A DNA stretch of 64,000 nucleotides from Desulfofundulus thermobenzoicus (GCF_009428905.1 NZ_WHYR01000003.1:48450-112449), one strand, 5' to 3'. Shown: positions 9,693 to 19,224, numbered from the stretch's first letter. The notes: generated by a model from the letters alone, not told the origin. Program-made: numbers and translations.

Positions 9693-9926
9693 GGTACTTG
9701 TTTCAACTCCCTCGAAAATAGATTTTTATTGATTACGGAGGGAACGAATGTTCCCATGGGTAACTCCTTCCAAACAGTCACCGGTCGTCAGACGTCAGTC
9801 GTCGGGTTAAGTATGCAGCATTCACCGGTATATATATAAAATTGCCATTTTCTGGCCCATTAATTCTTGCGGCCGGTGAATTTATTCAACCCTCCCACGG
9901 CAAACTAAGGATGGGAGGTGGTGGTC

Positions 9927-10484
9927 GTGTCCGGTACGGAGAGGGATCTGGATGACAAATACCGGCGGCTGGATGAAGTGATTGGACGCTATGGACAGCA
10001 GGAAGGGCAGCTGATCCGGATTTTGAAAGAAGCCCAGGAGATATTTGGCTATCTGCCTGAAGAGGTACAGACCTATATTGCCGGCAGGCTGGATATTCCG
10101 GTAAGCGAAGTAAACGGGGTGGTTACCTTTTACACCCTTTTTCATACCGGGCCCCGGGGAAAGTATGGTATCAATGTCTGCCTGGGAACGGCCTGCTATG
10201 TACAGGGTGCACCGTCTATTCTGGAGGAATTCCGGCGGCAACTGGGATTGCAGGACGGGGATACCAGCGCCGACGGTTTGTTTACCGTTAAAAGCACCCG
10301 TTGTCTGGGGGCCTGTGGCCTTTCACCGGTGATCACGATAAACGACAAGGTTTTCGGCAAAGTAAAACGTCAGGATGTGAGCAAGTTGTTGCGCAAATAC
10401 CGGCGTGCCCCGGAGGTGAGAGATGATGATCAACCTGTTGAGCGACCTGGAGGATATCCGGCGCAGGCGCCTCCCGGACATTAA
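9927..10484 (+). CDS. NuoE/HydC-like [2Fe-2S] thioredoxin-fold subunit
   Basis: 185 aa from the GTG at 9927, chosen because GGGAGGT lies 7 nt before it. Thioredoxin-like [2Fe-2S] ferredoxin with cysteines in CLGTACYVQGA and STRCLGACGLSP, as in HydC/HndA and NuoE. It shuttles electrons to the flavin subunit. The last 20 residues form a charged, Pro-rich tail that overlaps the next gene by 62 nt. Upstream, 9693-9926 holds a 9-bp inverted repeat (ATTCACCGG 9820-9828, CCGGTGAAT 9873-9881) that may be an operator. Confidence 0.9.
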   Translation: MSGTERDLDDKYRRLDEVIGRYGQQEGQLIRILKEAQEIFGYLPEEVQTYIAGRLDIPVSEVNGVVTFYTLFHTGPRGKYGINVCLGTACYVQGAPSILEEFRRQLGLQDGDTSADGLFTVKSTRCLGACGLSPVITINDKVFGKVKRQDVSKLLRKYRRAPEVRDDDQPVERPGGYPAQAPPGH

Positions 10485-12294
10485 GGCCCGCCGGGGGGAA
10501 CCCGGGGCTGCTCCGGAATGGCAGGTGCTGGTGTGTTCCGGTACCGGGTGTACTTCTTCCGCCAGCCATGTGGTGCGGGAAGAACTGGCCCGTCATATAG
10601 GGGAAGCCGGCATCCAGGCCCGGGTGGTTAAAACGGGCTGTTTCGGCTTTTGCAAGATGGGTCCCCTGGTGGTGGTCCACCCGGGCCAAACCCTGTATTG
10701 CCTGGTAAAGAAAGAAGATGTTCCGGAAATAGTGCAAAGCCACCTGGGGAAAGGTAAGATTGTGGAGCGCCTGCTTTTTGCCGAACCGGATACCGGGGAA
10801 CGTAAAAAATGCCTGTCGGATATTCACTTTTTCCGCGCTCAGCACCGGGTGGCCCTGCGCAATTGCGGTTTGATCGACCCTGAGGATATTAACGAATACA
10901 TAGCCTGTGACGGTTATTTTGCCCTGGCCGGTGTCCTGCTGCACTGGGACCCCTCCCGGGTGGTGGAAGTGATCAAACAGTCCGGTTTGCGGGGACGGGG
11001 TGGAGCCGGATTTCCCACCGGAAAGAAATGGGAACTGGCCGCCGCCGCATCCGGTCCGGTAAAGTATGTGGTGTGCAACGCCGACGAGGGTGATCCCGGC
11101 GCCTTTATGGACCGCAGCATTCTGGAGGGGGATCCCTACAGTGTGCTGGAGGCCATGACCATTGCCGGTTACGCCATTGGCGCCCGGGAGGGTTATATCT
11201 ATGTCCGGGCGGAATACCCCATTGCCGTGGACCGGCTGGAGCGGGCCATCGCCCAGGCCAGGGAGGTGGGATTGCTGGGGCGTCGCATTTTAAATACCGG
11301 TTTCGACTTTGACATCGACCTGCGTTTGGGGGCCGGGGCCTTTGTCTGCGGGGAAGAGACTGCCCTTTTGCGTTCAGCCGAGGGGCACCGGGGAGAACCC
11401 CATCCCCGCCCCCCCTACCCTGCCACCTGCGGTTTGTGGGGTAAACCCACGTTGGTCAATAATGTGGAAACATATGCCAATATACCGGTAATCATCCGCA
11501 ATGGTGCCCAATGGTTTGCCTCCATGGGCACGGAAAACAGCAAGGGGACCAAAGTCTTCTCCCTGGCCGGCAAGATCATGAACACCGGTTTGATTGAAGT
11601 GCCCATGGGTACCACCCTGCGCACGGTAATCTTCGACATCGGTGGCGGCATTCCCGGAGGAAGGCGGTTCAAAGCGGTTCAAACCGGCGGTCCTTCCGGC
11701 GGATGCATCCCGGAGCGCTATCTTGATACGCCCATTGATTATGAATCCTTAAAGAAGCTGGGTTCCATGATGGGTTCCGGTGGCATGATTGTTTTGGATG
11801 AAACTGACTGCATGGTGGATATAGCTAAATTTTACCTGCAGTTCAGCCAGGATGAATCCTGCGGTCAGTGTACTCCCTGCCGGGTGGGTACCAAACGCAT
11901 GCTGGAAATTCTGGAGCGGATTACCCAGGGTAAGGGCCGGATGGAAGACCTGGACGAACTGGCGGATCTGTCCCGGGAAGTGATGGACGCATCACTTTGT
12001 GGTCTGGGCCAGACGGCGCCCAACCCGGTTCTTTCCACGTTGCGCTATTTCCGGGACGAATATGTGGCCCATATCCGGGACAAACACTGTCCGGCCGGTG
12101 TTTGCCGGGCGCTGGTGGACTACGTGGTGGATGAGGAAAAGTGCATTGCCTGCGGTTTATGTGCCCGGCAATGTGTGGCCCATGCCATCAGCGGGGAAAA
12201 GAAGGGGCGGCCCTACTTCATTGACCGCCAGAAGTGCCTGAAGTGCGGCGCCTGTCTCGCCAGTTGTCCCCGGGAAGCCATTTACACCGCTTGA
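10423..12294 (+). CDS. NuoF/HydB-like NADH-oxidising flavin iron-sulfur subunit
   Basis: 623 aa, the three-part HydB/HndC architecture. An N-terminal [2Fe-2S] thioredoxin-like domain (CSGTGCTSS ... CFGFCKMGP) is followed by the NADH/FMN domain (GRGGAGFPTGKKWE, FVCGEETALL) with its [4Fe-4S] site (ESCGQCTPCRVGT), and two C-terminal [4Fe-4S] ferredoxin motifs (CIACGLCARQC, CLKCGACLASC). In bifurcating hydrogenases and formate dehydrogenases this subunit exchanges electrons between NADH and ferredoxin. The start at 10423 has GGAGGTG upstream. No HydA or FdhA gene follows, so the partner must be encoded elsewhere. Confidence 0.92.
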   Translation: MMINLLSDLEDIRRRRLPDIKARRGEPGAAPEWQVLVCSGTGCTSSASHVVREELARHIGEAGIQARVVKTGCFGFCKMGPLVVVHPGQTLYCLVKKEDVPEIVQSHLGKGKIVERLLFAEPDTGERKKCLSDIHFFRAQHRVALRNCGLIDPEDINEYIACDGYFALAGVLLHWDPSRVVEVIKQSGLRGRGGAGFPTGKKWELAAAASGPVKYVVCNADEGDPGAFMDRSILEGDPYSVLEAMTIAGYAIGAREGYIYVRAEYPIAVDRLERAIAQAREVGLLGRRILNTGFDFDIDLRLGAGAFVCGEETALLRSAEGHRGEPHPRPPYPATCGLWGKPTLVNNVETYANIPVIIRNGAQWFASMGTENSKGTKVFSLAGKIMNTGLIEVPMGTTLRTVIFDIGGGIPGGRRFKAVQTGGPSGGCIPERYLDTPIDYESLKKLGSMMGSGGMIVLDETDCMVDIAKFYLQFSQDESCGQCTPCRVGTKRMLEILERITQGKGRMEDLDELADLSREVMDASLCGLGQTAPNPVLSTLRYFRDEYVAHIRDKHCPAGVCRALVDYVVDEEKCIACGLCARQCVAHAISGEKKGRPYFIDRQKCLKCGACLASCPREAIYTA

Positions 12295-12422
12295 GGGTAC
12301 TGTGGAAAACTCCCGGCTGCTGTCGTCTCCGGGAAAAAGCACGCATACACGGTATGGTGGGTCCTATCTCAAAGGACTCCGGAAAAAACACCTGCCTTTT
12401 TCTCCCGTGGTACCCGGGAATA

Positions 12423-12451
12423 TTGCTATTTGTTTTAGAAAAGGTTATAAT
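12423..12451 (+). promoter_or_regulatory. Promoter upstream of the cysteine-cluster protein gene
   Basis: TTGCTA, 17 bp, TATAAT (12446-12451). The resulting leader of about 100 nt is described separately. Confidence 0.65.
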
Positions 12452-12457
12452 AAGACC

Positions 12458-12557
12458 AGTTTGACCTTCAGGTACGGGCGGAAATGGGGCCTGTGGCGTT
12501 GCAGAAGGGTTTTATTAGCTAACTGACCTGAAGTTTAATATTTTGGGAAGAGGGGAT
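12458..12557 (+). other. 5' leader with a closing stem, possible regulatory RNA
   Basis: CTTCAGGT (12466-12473) pairs with ACCTGAAG (12526-12533), enclosing about 50 nt, just before the ribosome-binding site of the 12558 gene. I do not recognise it as a known riboswitch class. Part of the 264-nt gap after the flavin-subunit gene. Confidence 0.35.
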
Positions 12558-13331
12558 ATGATGAATCAGGCCAAAACCCTGACGGGCGACAGCAAATTTC
12601 GCTTCTCCTGTCACCCGGGGCTATCCTGTTTTACCGAATGCTGCCGGGATGTGAATATCTTTTTAACGCCCTATGATGTGCTGCGCATGCGTAAAAAACT
12701 GGACCTTTCCTCGGGAGAATTTCTGGAGCGCTATACTATTAAGTTAATTGGAAACAAAACCGGATTGCCTCTGGTTTTACTGAAAATGAATGAGCAGGAT
12801 AAAAAGTGCCCCTTTGTCACACCCCAGGGGTGCGGGATTTACCAGGAGCGTCCCTGGGCCTGCCGCATGTTCCCCCTGGATAAGGCCGAAGGGGATGACC
12901 GGTATAATGTGGTGGCCGTTCCTTCCCGGTGCCGTGGTTTGGAAGAAGACAGGGAATTGATGGTGGAAGAATATATAAAAGAGCAAGGTCTTTTGACCTA
13001 CGATTATGTGGAGGAAATATTCAATCACATATCCTATAATCCGCGTCTGTCCGAGATTAAGGTGACCGATCCGCAAATAGCCGATATGTTTTATATGGCC
13101 TGTTACGATCTGGATCGTTTTAAACGCTTTGTCTTTGAAACCCGGTTTCTGAAAATATTCGAGGTGGAGCCGGAAGTGGTGGAACAAATAAAAACCGACG
13201 ATCTGGCCCTGATGCAGCTGGGCTTCCGGTGGATGCGCTTCGGTCTGGTTATCGGCGATTCCATGAAGTTCAATCAGGAGGTTTTGCTGGCAAAACAAAA
13301 AGAGCAGGAAGCGGCCAACAGGCCGCAGTAA
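12558..13331 (+). CDS. YkgJ-family cysteine-cluster protein
   Basis: 257 aa. The cysteine arrangement (FRFSCHPGLSCFTECC near residue 20, then KCPFVT-GCGIYQERPWACRMFP near 80-100) is the zinc- or iron-binding pattern of the YkgJ/UPF0153 family. The C-terminal half is a helical domain with no motif I recognise. An AGGGG ribosome-binding site precedes two tandem ATGs (12558 and 12561), either of which could be used. It has its own promoter and terminator. The biochemical role of the family is not settled. Confidence 0.8.
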   Translation: MMNQAKTLTGDSKFRFSCHPGLSCFTECCRDVNIFLTPYDVLRMRKKLDLSSGEFLERYTIKLIGNKTGLPLVLLKMNEQDKKCPFVTPQGCGIYQERPWACRMFPLDKAEGDDRYNVVAVPSRCRGLEEDRELMVEEYIKEQGLLTYDYVEEIFNHISYNPRLSEIKVTDPQIADMFYMACYDLDRFKRFVFETRFLKIFEVEPEVVEQIKTDDLALMQLGFRWMRFGLVIGDSMKFNQEVLLAKQKEQEAANRPQ

Positions 13332-13344
13332 TTTCCAGAGTAAA

Positions 13345-13372
13345 AGGACCGGTTATATAACCGGTCCTTTTT
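13345..13372 (+). terminator. Rho-independent terminator after the cysteine-cluster gene
   Basis: AGGACCGGTTA pairs with TAACCGGTCCT followed by TTTTT. The opposite side is A-rich, so it could also act on leftward transcripts. Confidence 0.85.
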
Positions 13373-13479
13373 AAAAATAAAATGGCTGGCTGCCGGTGTT
13401 CCGTGGACAGTTACGGCGCAGGAACAAGTACACAATCCCGTGCGGCCGGTCATTTATCGAAACCAGTGGGTCTTATACT

Positions 13480-14409
13480 TCAGGCTTTAGAATCCCCCGC
13501 TGAAGGGCAGTCACGGGTGACAAAGTTATTTCCCGCATATAAACCGGGGGATCCTTTTCCCCCTTTCTTTTCCGCCGTTTCCTGTTCTACCAGCGGGCGG
13601 TAAAGTTCCGGACGGCGGGAGAGCAGGTAAAAGCTGTGGCGCATGGTTCTGGCCCGGCCCTGGCGAATAGTGTTGAGCAGTTCTGCCTTCAGGTCCACCA
13701 CCAGCAGTCCTTCCCGGCCGAGAAAATCTTCGGCGATTACATTGCCCTTGGGGTCTATAACCAGCGCTCCGCCGCAAAACTGCTGATTTTCCCCGGCCGC
13801 TCCCACCAGGTTGCAGGCGGCCACGAAAACGGTATTATCATAAGCCCGGGCGGAAAGATACTTCAACCAGATATCCCGCCGGTCACCCACGATGGTGGGA
13901 GATGCGTGGGGGGCAAAAATCACTTCCGCCCCCTTTAGCGACAGTACGGTGGTTACTTCCGGGAAGTGCAGGTCCCAGCAAATTTCCACACCAAAACGAA
14001 CCCTTTCCGTTTCAAAAACCGGCAGGCTGTCACCGGGGGTAAAGTAGGGCCGTTCACTCCTGCCCAGGTGAGTTTTGCGATACCGGTCGATGCGCCCGTC
14101 CGGGTAGGCGACCACCTGAGTTATATAGGGGTTTCCCCTGCCGGAGGTTTCGGCCATCCCGGCCAGAATAATCATATTATGGGAACGGGCCAGCCGGCTG
14201 AAAAAAAGGGTACTCTCCCCGGGAACGGGCTCCGCGTAATCCCCGGCCTTTTCCCGGTTATAACCCTGCAGGCAAAGCTCCGGAAAGCATATGGCTTCCA
14301 CCCCTTTGCCGGCGGCCTCCTCCACAAAAGCGGCCATTTTCTGCCGGTTCGTTTTTACGTCTCCAATGGTGACCTGCATCTGCACCAGGCCAATACGCAG
14401 ATCCTTCAT
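13480..14409 (-). CDS. Carbon-nitrogen hydrolase (nitrilase superfamily amidase)
   Basis: 309 aa with the complete Glu-Lys-Cys triad: E44 in CFPELCLQGY, K112 in YRKTHLG, C144 in GVEICWDLHFP. Family members hydrolyse amides or N-carbamoyl groups through the cysteine. Closest layout is to N-carbamoylputrescine or general omega-amidase enzymes, but the substrate cannot be read from sequence. It probably forms a unit with the DsrE-like gene 33 nt upstream. Confidence 0.9.
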   Translation of the reverse strand: MKDLRIGLVQMQVTIGDVKTNRQKMAAFVEEAAGKGVEAICFPELCLQGYNREKAGDYAEPVPGESTLFFSRLARSHNMIILAGMAETSGRGNPYITQVVAYPDGRIDRYRKTHLGRSERPYFTPGDSLPVFETERVRFGVEICWDLHFPEVTTVLSLKGAEVIFAPHASPTIVGDRRDIWLKYLSARAYDNTVFVAACNLVGAAGENQQFCGGALVIDPKGNVIAEDFLGREGLLVVDLKAELLNTIRQGRARTMRHSFYLLSRRPELYRPLVEQETAEKKGGKGSPGLYAGNNFVTRDCPSAGDSKA

Positions 14410-14442
14410 GGTTCACCCCTGTAAATCCGGCCGGTATACGGC

Positions 14443-14778
14443 CTACGGCTTGATGTAAGCGTAGCCTTCCCCCTGTCTTTTCACTATTTCCGTGATCCCT
14501 GCCGGAACCACGGTTATAAAGGGGGGCAGGCTGTCTTCCCGGATATTGTTCATATTCAGGGCGTTGCGGCAGGCGGCAAAAACCACACCCTGCCCATGCA
14601 GGTCCTCCATCTGGCGGATCAATTCTTTCTTTCCCTGGCTGTATGCCAGCACCCCCGTACCGTTGGCTACCACCACTATGCTGGTGCCTCCGGGTCCCAC
14701 GTCCTTGATGAAGTTGTTAATGTTCAGCAGCACCCGGGGCCAGCGGTCCGGTTCGTTGATGTGAAAAAGTGCCTTCAT
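14443..14778 (-). CDS. DsrE-like small protein
   Basis: 111 aa with the DsrE/DsrF-like fold pattern: KALFHINEPDRWPRVLLNINNF at the start, a central IVVVANGTGV strand and a late FAACRNALNMN helix carrying a single cysteine. DsrE-family proteins act in sulfur relay in some bacteria; many one-cysteine members have no known role. It lies upstream of the nitrilase gene. The 196 nt before it (14779-14974) contain no gene I can support. Confidence 0.75.
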   Translation of the reverse strand: MKALFHINEPDRWPRVLLNINNFIKDVGPGGTSIVVVANGTGVLAYSQGKKELIRQMEDLHGQGVVFAACRNALNMNNIREDSLPPFITVVPAGITEIVKRQGEGYAYIKP

Positions 14779-14974
14779 TGACTTACGCCCGGTTCCTGTT
14801 GTTTTTATGGTAAATGTTCAGTGCACCCGTTAAAATCGCGCAGTGTTGTCCCGCGAATACCGGTGGCTGAAACCAGGCGTTGCACCTCCTTCCTTGGGTA
14901 TATTTCTTCCCCTTCACCCTTTTTCCTACCTGTAGATTATTAGATCCGGTAATTTTTATCATTAATTTATCTGT

Positions 14975-15430
14975 TTAATCCGGATGGATGATTACCGCTT
15001 CTTCTTCGCAGTTGGGGAATTTGGGGCAATTGATGCATTCCTTCCAAACTTTCTGGGGCAGCTTTTCCTTTGGGATTAGCTGGAAACCGCACTTTAGAAA
15101 GAAACCGGCCTGGTAGGTCAGGGCGAAGACCCGGGGCAGCCCCAGTTCCCGGGCTTCCTGCAAAAAGGATTTCACCAGGCGGCGGCCGATGCCCCGGCGG
15201 GTGTAGCGGGGGTCCACCGCCAGAGCCCGGATTTCCGCCAGATCATCCCAGATAATGTGCAGGGAACCGGCTCCCACCACCTGTCCGTTTTCTTCCGCCA
15301 CGGTGAATTCCCGCAGCGCCTCGTAAAGAACCGAGCGGGGCCGGGCCAGCATCAGACCCTGTTCCGCATAATAGTTTATTAAACCGTGTACCGCTTCCAT
15401 ATCGGCAATCCGGGCCTTGCGAATGATCAT
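14975..15430 (-). CDS. GNAT N-acetyltransferase, ArgA-like
   Basis: 151 aa. A single GNAT domain with the acetyl-CoA loop RRGIGRRLV at about residues 80-90, ending in a cysteine-containing tail (ECINCPKFPNCEEEAVII). This short form with the C-terminal CxxCxxxxxC is the clostridial N-acetylglutamate synthase-like family, which starts arginine synthesis. It follows purQ by 12 nt, so purine and arginine genes share a transcript here; the metabolic link is unclear. Confidence 0.82.
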   Translation of the reverse strand: MIIRKARIADMEAVHGLINYYAEQGLMLARPRSVLYEALREFTVAEENGQVVGAGSLHIIWDDLAEIRALAVDPRYTRRGIGRRLVKSFLQEARELGLPRVFALTYQAGFFLKCGFQLIPKEKLPQKVWKECINCPKFPNCEEEAVIIHPD

Positions 15431-15442
15431 CTTTTCTTCTCC

Positions 15443-16222
15443 CTATATTTGCCGGGCGTAATCCACCCCGTTTTTAAAAATGGCCAGACCGAGGGGCTCG
15501 CTGAATATATGCCGCCGCCAGTTGGGGTGCTGTGTCCGTTCCACAAACCGTTCCGGATGGGGCATTAACCCCAGCACCCGGCCGGCCGGGTCACAGATGC
15601 CGGCAATGGCGTTTAAGGAGCCGTTGGGGTTCTGCGGGTAATCCCCTGTGGGTTCCCCGCCGGGGCCGGCGTAGCGAAAAACCACCTGTCCGGCCTGCTC
15701 AATCTCCTGCAGGGTATCTTCGCCGGTATAAAATTTACCTTCACCGTGGGCTACCGGCAGGTTTAACACCCGGCCAGCCAGCCCCCGGGTGAAAACACAC
15801 CGCGTATCCTCCACCCGCAGGTTTACCCACCGGCATTCAAAACGCCCGCTGTCATTGGCGATTAGAGCAGCCCGGATTTCGCCCATTCTGGCCGCGGGCA
15901 GGAGGCCCGTGCGTACCAGTACCTGAAAACCGTTACAGATGCCCAGCACCGGTTTGCCCGCATCCACAAATTCCTGCAGCTGTTCCTGCAGGAAAGAGGT
16001 CAGTTCAACCGCCAGGATTTTGCCGGAATGTACATCGTCCCCGTAAGAGAAGCCCCCGGGTATCACCAGGATATGATAGTCAGCCAGCTTTTCCTCCCCG
16101 GCCCGTAGCTGGTTGATATGAACCATCCGGGGTTCCCCCCCGGCCAGGGCAAAGGCGTGAAAGGTTTCCCGGTCGCAATTGGTGCCGTCGGTGCGCAGAA
16201 CCATCACTCGCGGTTTTTGCAC
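15443..16222 (-). CDS. purQ: Phosphoribosylformylglycinamidine synthase, glutaminase subunit
   Basis: 259 aa. Class-I glutamine amidotransferase that feeds ammonia to PurL. The nucleophile is in PVLGICNGFQVLV and the His/Glu pair is in the MPHPERFVE region near the C-terminus. It lies 4 nt downstream of purL, so they are co-translated parts of one complex. Confidence 0.96.
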   Translation of the reverse strand: MQKPRVMVLRTDGTNCDRETFHAFALAGGEPRMVHINQLRAGEEKLADYHILVIPGGFSYGDDVHSGKILAVELTSFLQEQLQEFVDAGKPVLGICNGFQVLVRTGLLPAARMGEIRAALIANDSGRFECRWVNLRVEDTRCVFTRGLAGRVLNLPVAHGEGKFYTGEDTLQEIEQAGQVVFRYAGPGGEPTGDYPQNPNGSLNAIAGICDPAGRVLGLMPHPERFVERTQHPNWRRHIFSEPLGLAIFKNGVDYARQI

Positions 16223-16226
16223 ATCA

Positions 16227-19082
16227 TTACCCCCTGTTCTCTACCGTTCCGAAGACTTCGTTCATCGGTCTCTGCCAGGCCTGTTTCAGCAAAGCCAGGG
16301 AAATGCGGAACAAAGGTTGTCCCCCCCGTTCCACGGCAATTTCCGTGGAAAGTGCCGTTTTGCCCAGAACCAGATGGGGTATGCCGGCAAAGGCCATGGC
16401 CGGGTCCACTCCGGGGGCCATTTCCACCAGAAAGCAGCCGGCGGTTTCATTGAACAGGAAATAGTCCGGTCGCACATCAGCTGGGATGGCTATGTGGGCG
16501 CCTACCTGGCCGCCGAAGCACATTTCCGCCAGGGCGGCCGCCAGCCCCCCGTGGCTGATATCATGACAGGAGAGGATTTTGTCCTCCTGGATGGCCCGGT
16601 GTAGAATTTTCCAGACCACCGGGACAGTTTGCAAATCGATGCGGGGCATATTTTTGCCCAGATAACCTGCCAGGTCGTAGTAAACTGAACCGGCCATTTC
16701 CGGAAGGTGACGTTTACCTACCAGGACAAGGGTATGGTCCGGGCCCTTGAAATCGGCCGAAACGGTCCGGGCAACGTCGGGCAGGCGGCCAAATACGGAG
16801 ACACAGAGCACCGGGGGGATTTTAATTACCAGGCCGCCGGTCCCCCGGTAGGTGCTGGAAAGACTGTCCTTCCCGGAAATAAAGGGCATACCGGTGGCCC
16901 GTACAAAGTCCACACAGGCGTCCACGGCCCGGTCCAGGGCGCCCAGGGATTCTTCATCGGGAAAGGGCCAGATGAAATTGTCAATCAGAACCAGTTCCGC
17001 CGGGTCGGCACCGGCCGCCACCGCATTGGATACCGCTTCCGCAGCCGCCCACAGGCTGCCGTGATAGGGATCGATCCGGTTCAATACCGGGTTTAACCCG
17101 TGGGCAATGATTACCGCCGCAGGATTGCCGGGCAGGGGGGTGAGCACCACGGCATCATTGGGACCGTTTCCATTTACCCCTCCAAAGGGGGGTAATCCGC
17201 AGGAACCCTGTACCCCGTGGTCATACATACGAACAATGGGCTCTTTGGAGCATACATTCAGGTGGCCCAGGATCCGGCAGCAGGTTTCCTCCCAGTTTTC
17301 CGGCAGGGGTAACCGGGGGTCTTCCAGCTCCGGCGGCTGCCAGCGGGCGGAAAGCACCCTCTGGGGCAGGCCGTGGTGCAGGAACTGCATGTCCAGATCA
17401 CAAACGGTTTCTTCCCCGTAAGTGACCAGCAGGCGCCGGTCGCCGGTAAACTCCCCCAGTACGGTGGCCTCCACATTCAGCCTCCGGCAGATTTCCAGCA
17501 ACCGGTCCCTGTTTTCCGGCGCCACGGCCAAAACCATGCGCTCCTGACTTTCCGAAAGCCATATTTCCCAGGGCTTTAACCCCTGGTATTTTAACGGTGC
17601 CCTTTCCAGCCACACCCGGACGCCGGTTTCTTCCCCCATTTCCCCCAGGGCCGAGGCAAATCCGCCGGCACCGCAATCGGTGATGGCCCGGATCAGCCCG
17701 GCTTCACTGGCCGCCACTATGGCGTCGGCCATACGCTTTTCCTCTATGGGGTGGCCGATTTGCACCGCGCTGGCGTTCACTTCGGTGGTCCGGTGGGTCA
17801 TTTCCCCGCTGGAAAAGGTGGCTCCGTGGATGCCGTCCCGGCCGGTCCGGCCGCCGATGACCACCGCCAGGTCCCCCGGCCTGGGCCGCCCCTTTTGACA
17901 GCGTTCCACCGGCAGGATACCATAGGCACCCACAATAACCGTGGGCTTGGCCCGGAAATCACGGTGGAAATGGACCGAGCCATTGTTGGTGGGGATGCCC
18001 ATGCGGTTGCCGTAATCCCTTACCCCGGCCACCACCCGCCGTAAAAGATAATGGGGGGAAAGACAGCCGGGGGGAATTTCTTCCCGGGGAGTATCCGGCG
18101 GGGCAAAGCAGAACATATCGGTGGAGGCAATGACCCGCGCTCCCTGTCCCGTGCCCATGATGTCCCGGAAAACCCCCCCGCTGCCGGTGGCGGCGCCGCC
18201 GTATGGTTCAATGGCCGAGGGGGAGTTGTGGGTTTCCACCTTTCCGCAGATGGCCCAACCGTCGTAAAAGGCCATTACCCCGGAGTTATCCACAAAGGCC
18301 GACAGCACCAGGGGGTGGTTGGCGGCGGCAGTGGCCTCCTGCAGGCGTTTTAAGAGGGGTTTCTTTTCCTTCCCGTTTACCACCAGTCTGGCTTTGAAAG
18401 TTTTATGCCCGCAGTGTTCCGACCAGGTTTGGGCCAGGGTTTCCACTTCACAGTCGGTGGGTTCCCGGCCGGTGAGCCGGAAGTAGTCCTGGATGGCCCG
18501 CATTTCTTCCAGATTCAAGAACAGGCTGTCCCGGCTCAGGTCCATCAGTTCTTCGTCTTTCATCTGTGTAAGGGGGATAACCGCCGTGTGTCCTTTCAAG
18601 CCGGAAATGAGCAGGGTGGCCGGTTTTTCCCGGATCACCCTTTCCACGGTATCGTTGACCAGGAGCCGGTCCAGGATCATTTCCACATCCCGGTCGCTTA
18701 TTTCCGGTCCGTAAAAGCCGAATTCCCGGCTGGAATCGGCGGCCACCAGACCGGTGATGCCCAGATCCCGGGCGGCTTTAATCAAAGAGGCGGCTTCCGG
18801 GTTCATCACTCCTGGTTTATAGGCCACCTCCACCACCACCCGGGCATCCCTGATGATGGGTGCGTCAATGGTATAAATCTGGAAAACATCCTCGGCCAGC
18901 AGTTTTTCCGCCAGCACTCTGGCGGTGTCCGCATCAATGCCTTCAAAACGGAAAACCCTGGCTGTGCGTACCCTTTCTATGGTGTTGATACCCAGGGCAT
19001 GTCGTATTTCATATAAAATTTCCTCCCCCGGGGGATCGGGTAGAAAGGGGCGGTTGGTAACCCTGACTTCAATGACGGCCAT
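16227..19082 (-). CDS. purL: Phosphoribosylformylglycinamidine synthase, PurS-PurL fusion
   Basis: 951 aa from the ATG at 19082, preceded by GGAAGGTGG; the frame extends 36 codons upstream without a better site. Residues 1-180 look like two PurS-like repeats (IEVRVTNRPFLPDP... and RVVVEVAYKPGVMNPEA...), and the rest is the ATP-grasp-like PurL synthetase (LAQTWSEHCGHKTF, KVETHNSPSAIEPYGGAATG, DCGAGGFASALGE, DISHGGLAAALAEM). It makes FGAM from FGAR in purine synthesis, using PurQ encoded 4 nt downstream. So the small PurS protein is absorbed into PurL while PurQ stays separate. Confidence 0.93.
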   Translation of the reverse strand: MAVIEVRVTNRPFLPDPPGEEILYEIRHALGINTIERVRTARVFRFEGIDADTARVLAEKLLAEDVFQIYTIDAPIIRDARVVVEVAYKPGVMNPEAASLIKAARDLGITGLVAADSSREFGFYGPEISDRDVEMILDRLLVNDTVERVIREKPATLLISGLKGHTAVIPLTQMKDEELMDLSRDSLFLNLEEMRAIQDYFRLTGREPTDCEVETLAQTWSEHCGHKTFKARLVVNGKEKKPLLKRLQEATAAANHPLVLSAFVDNSGVMAFYDGWAICGKVETHNSPSAIEPYGGAATGSGGVFRDIMGTGQGARVIASTDMFCFAPPDTPREEIPPGCLSPHYLLRRVVAGVRDYGNRMGIPTNNGSVHFHRDFRAKPTVIVGAYGILPVERCQKGRPRPGDLAVVIGGRTGRDGIHGATFSSGEMTHRTTEVNASAVQIGHPIEEKRMADAIVAASEAGLIRAITDCGAGGFASALGEMGEETGVRVWLERAPLKYQGLKPWEIWLSESQERMVLAVAPENRDRLLEICRRLNVEATVLGEFTGDRRLLVTYGEETVCDLDMQFLHHGLPQRVLSARWQPPELEDPRLPLPENWEETCCRILGHLNVCSKEPIVRMYDHGVQGSCGLPPFGGVNGNGPNDAVVLTPLPGNPAAVIIAHGLNPVLNRIDPYHGSLWAAAEAVSNAVAAGADPAELVLIDNFIWPFPDEESLGALDRAVDACVDFVRATGMPFISGKDSLSSTYRGTGGLVIKIPPVLCVSVFGRLPDVARTVSADFKGPDHTLVLVGKRHLPEMAGSVYYDLAGYLGKNMPRIDLQTVPVVWKILHRAIQEDKILSCHDISHGGLAAALAEMCFGGQVGAHIAIPADVRPDYFLFNETAGCFLVEMAPGVDPAMAFAGIPHLVLGKTALSTEIAVERGGQPLFRISLALLKQAWQRPMNEVFGTVENRG

Positions 19083-19224
19083 GCTGCCACCTTCCATTAA
19101 TGAACTCGGGGAAAACAAAGTTCCCGGCGGCCGTCCGCCGGGAGCAGTATCTCCATTCAAGATTTTAGTATAATTGCGCCGAAAAAACAAGATAGGGGCC
19201 TTTATCTTTTCTCCTTTACGTTAA

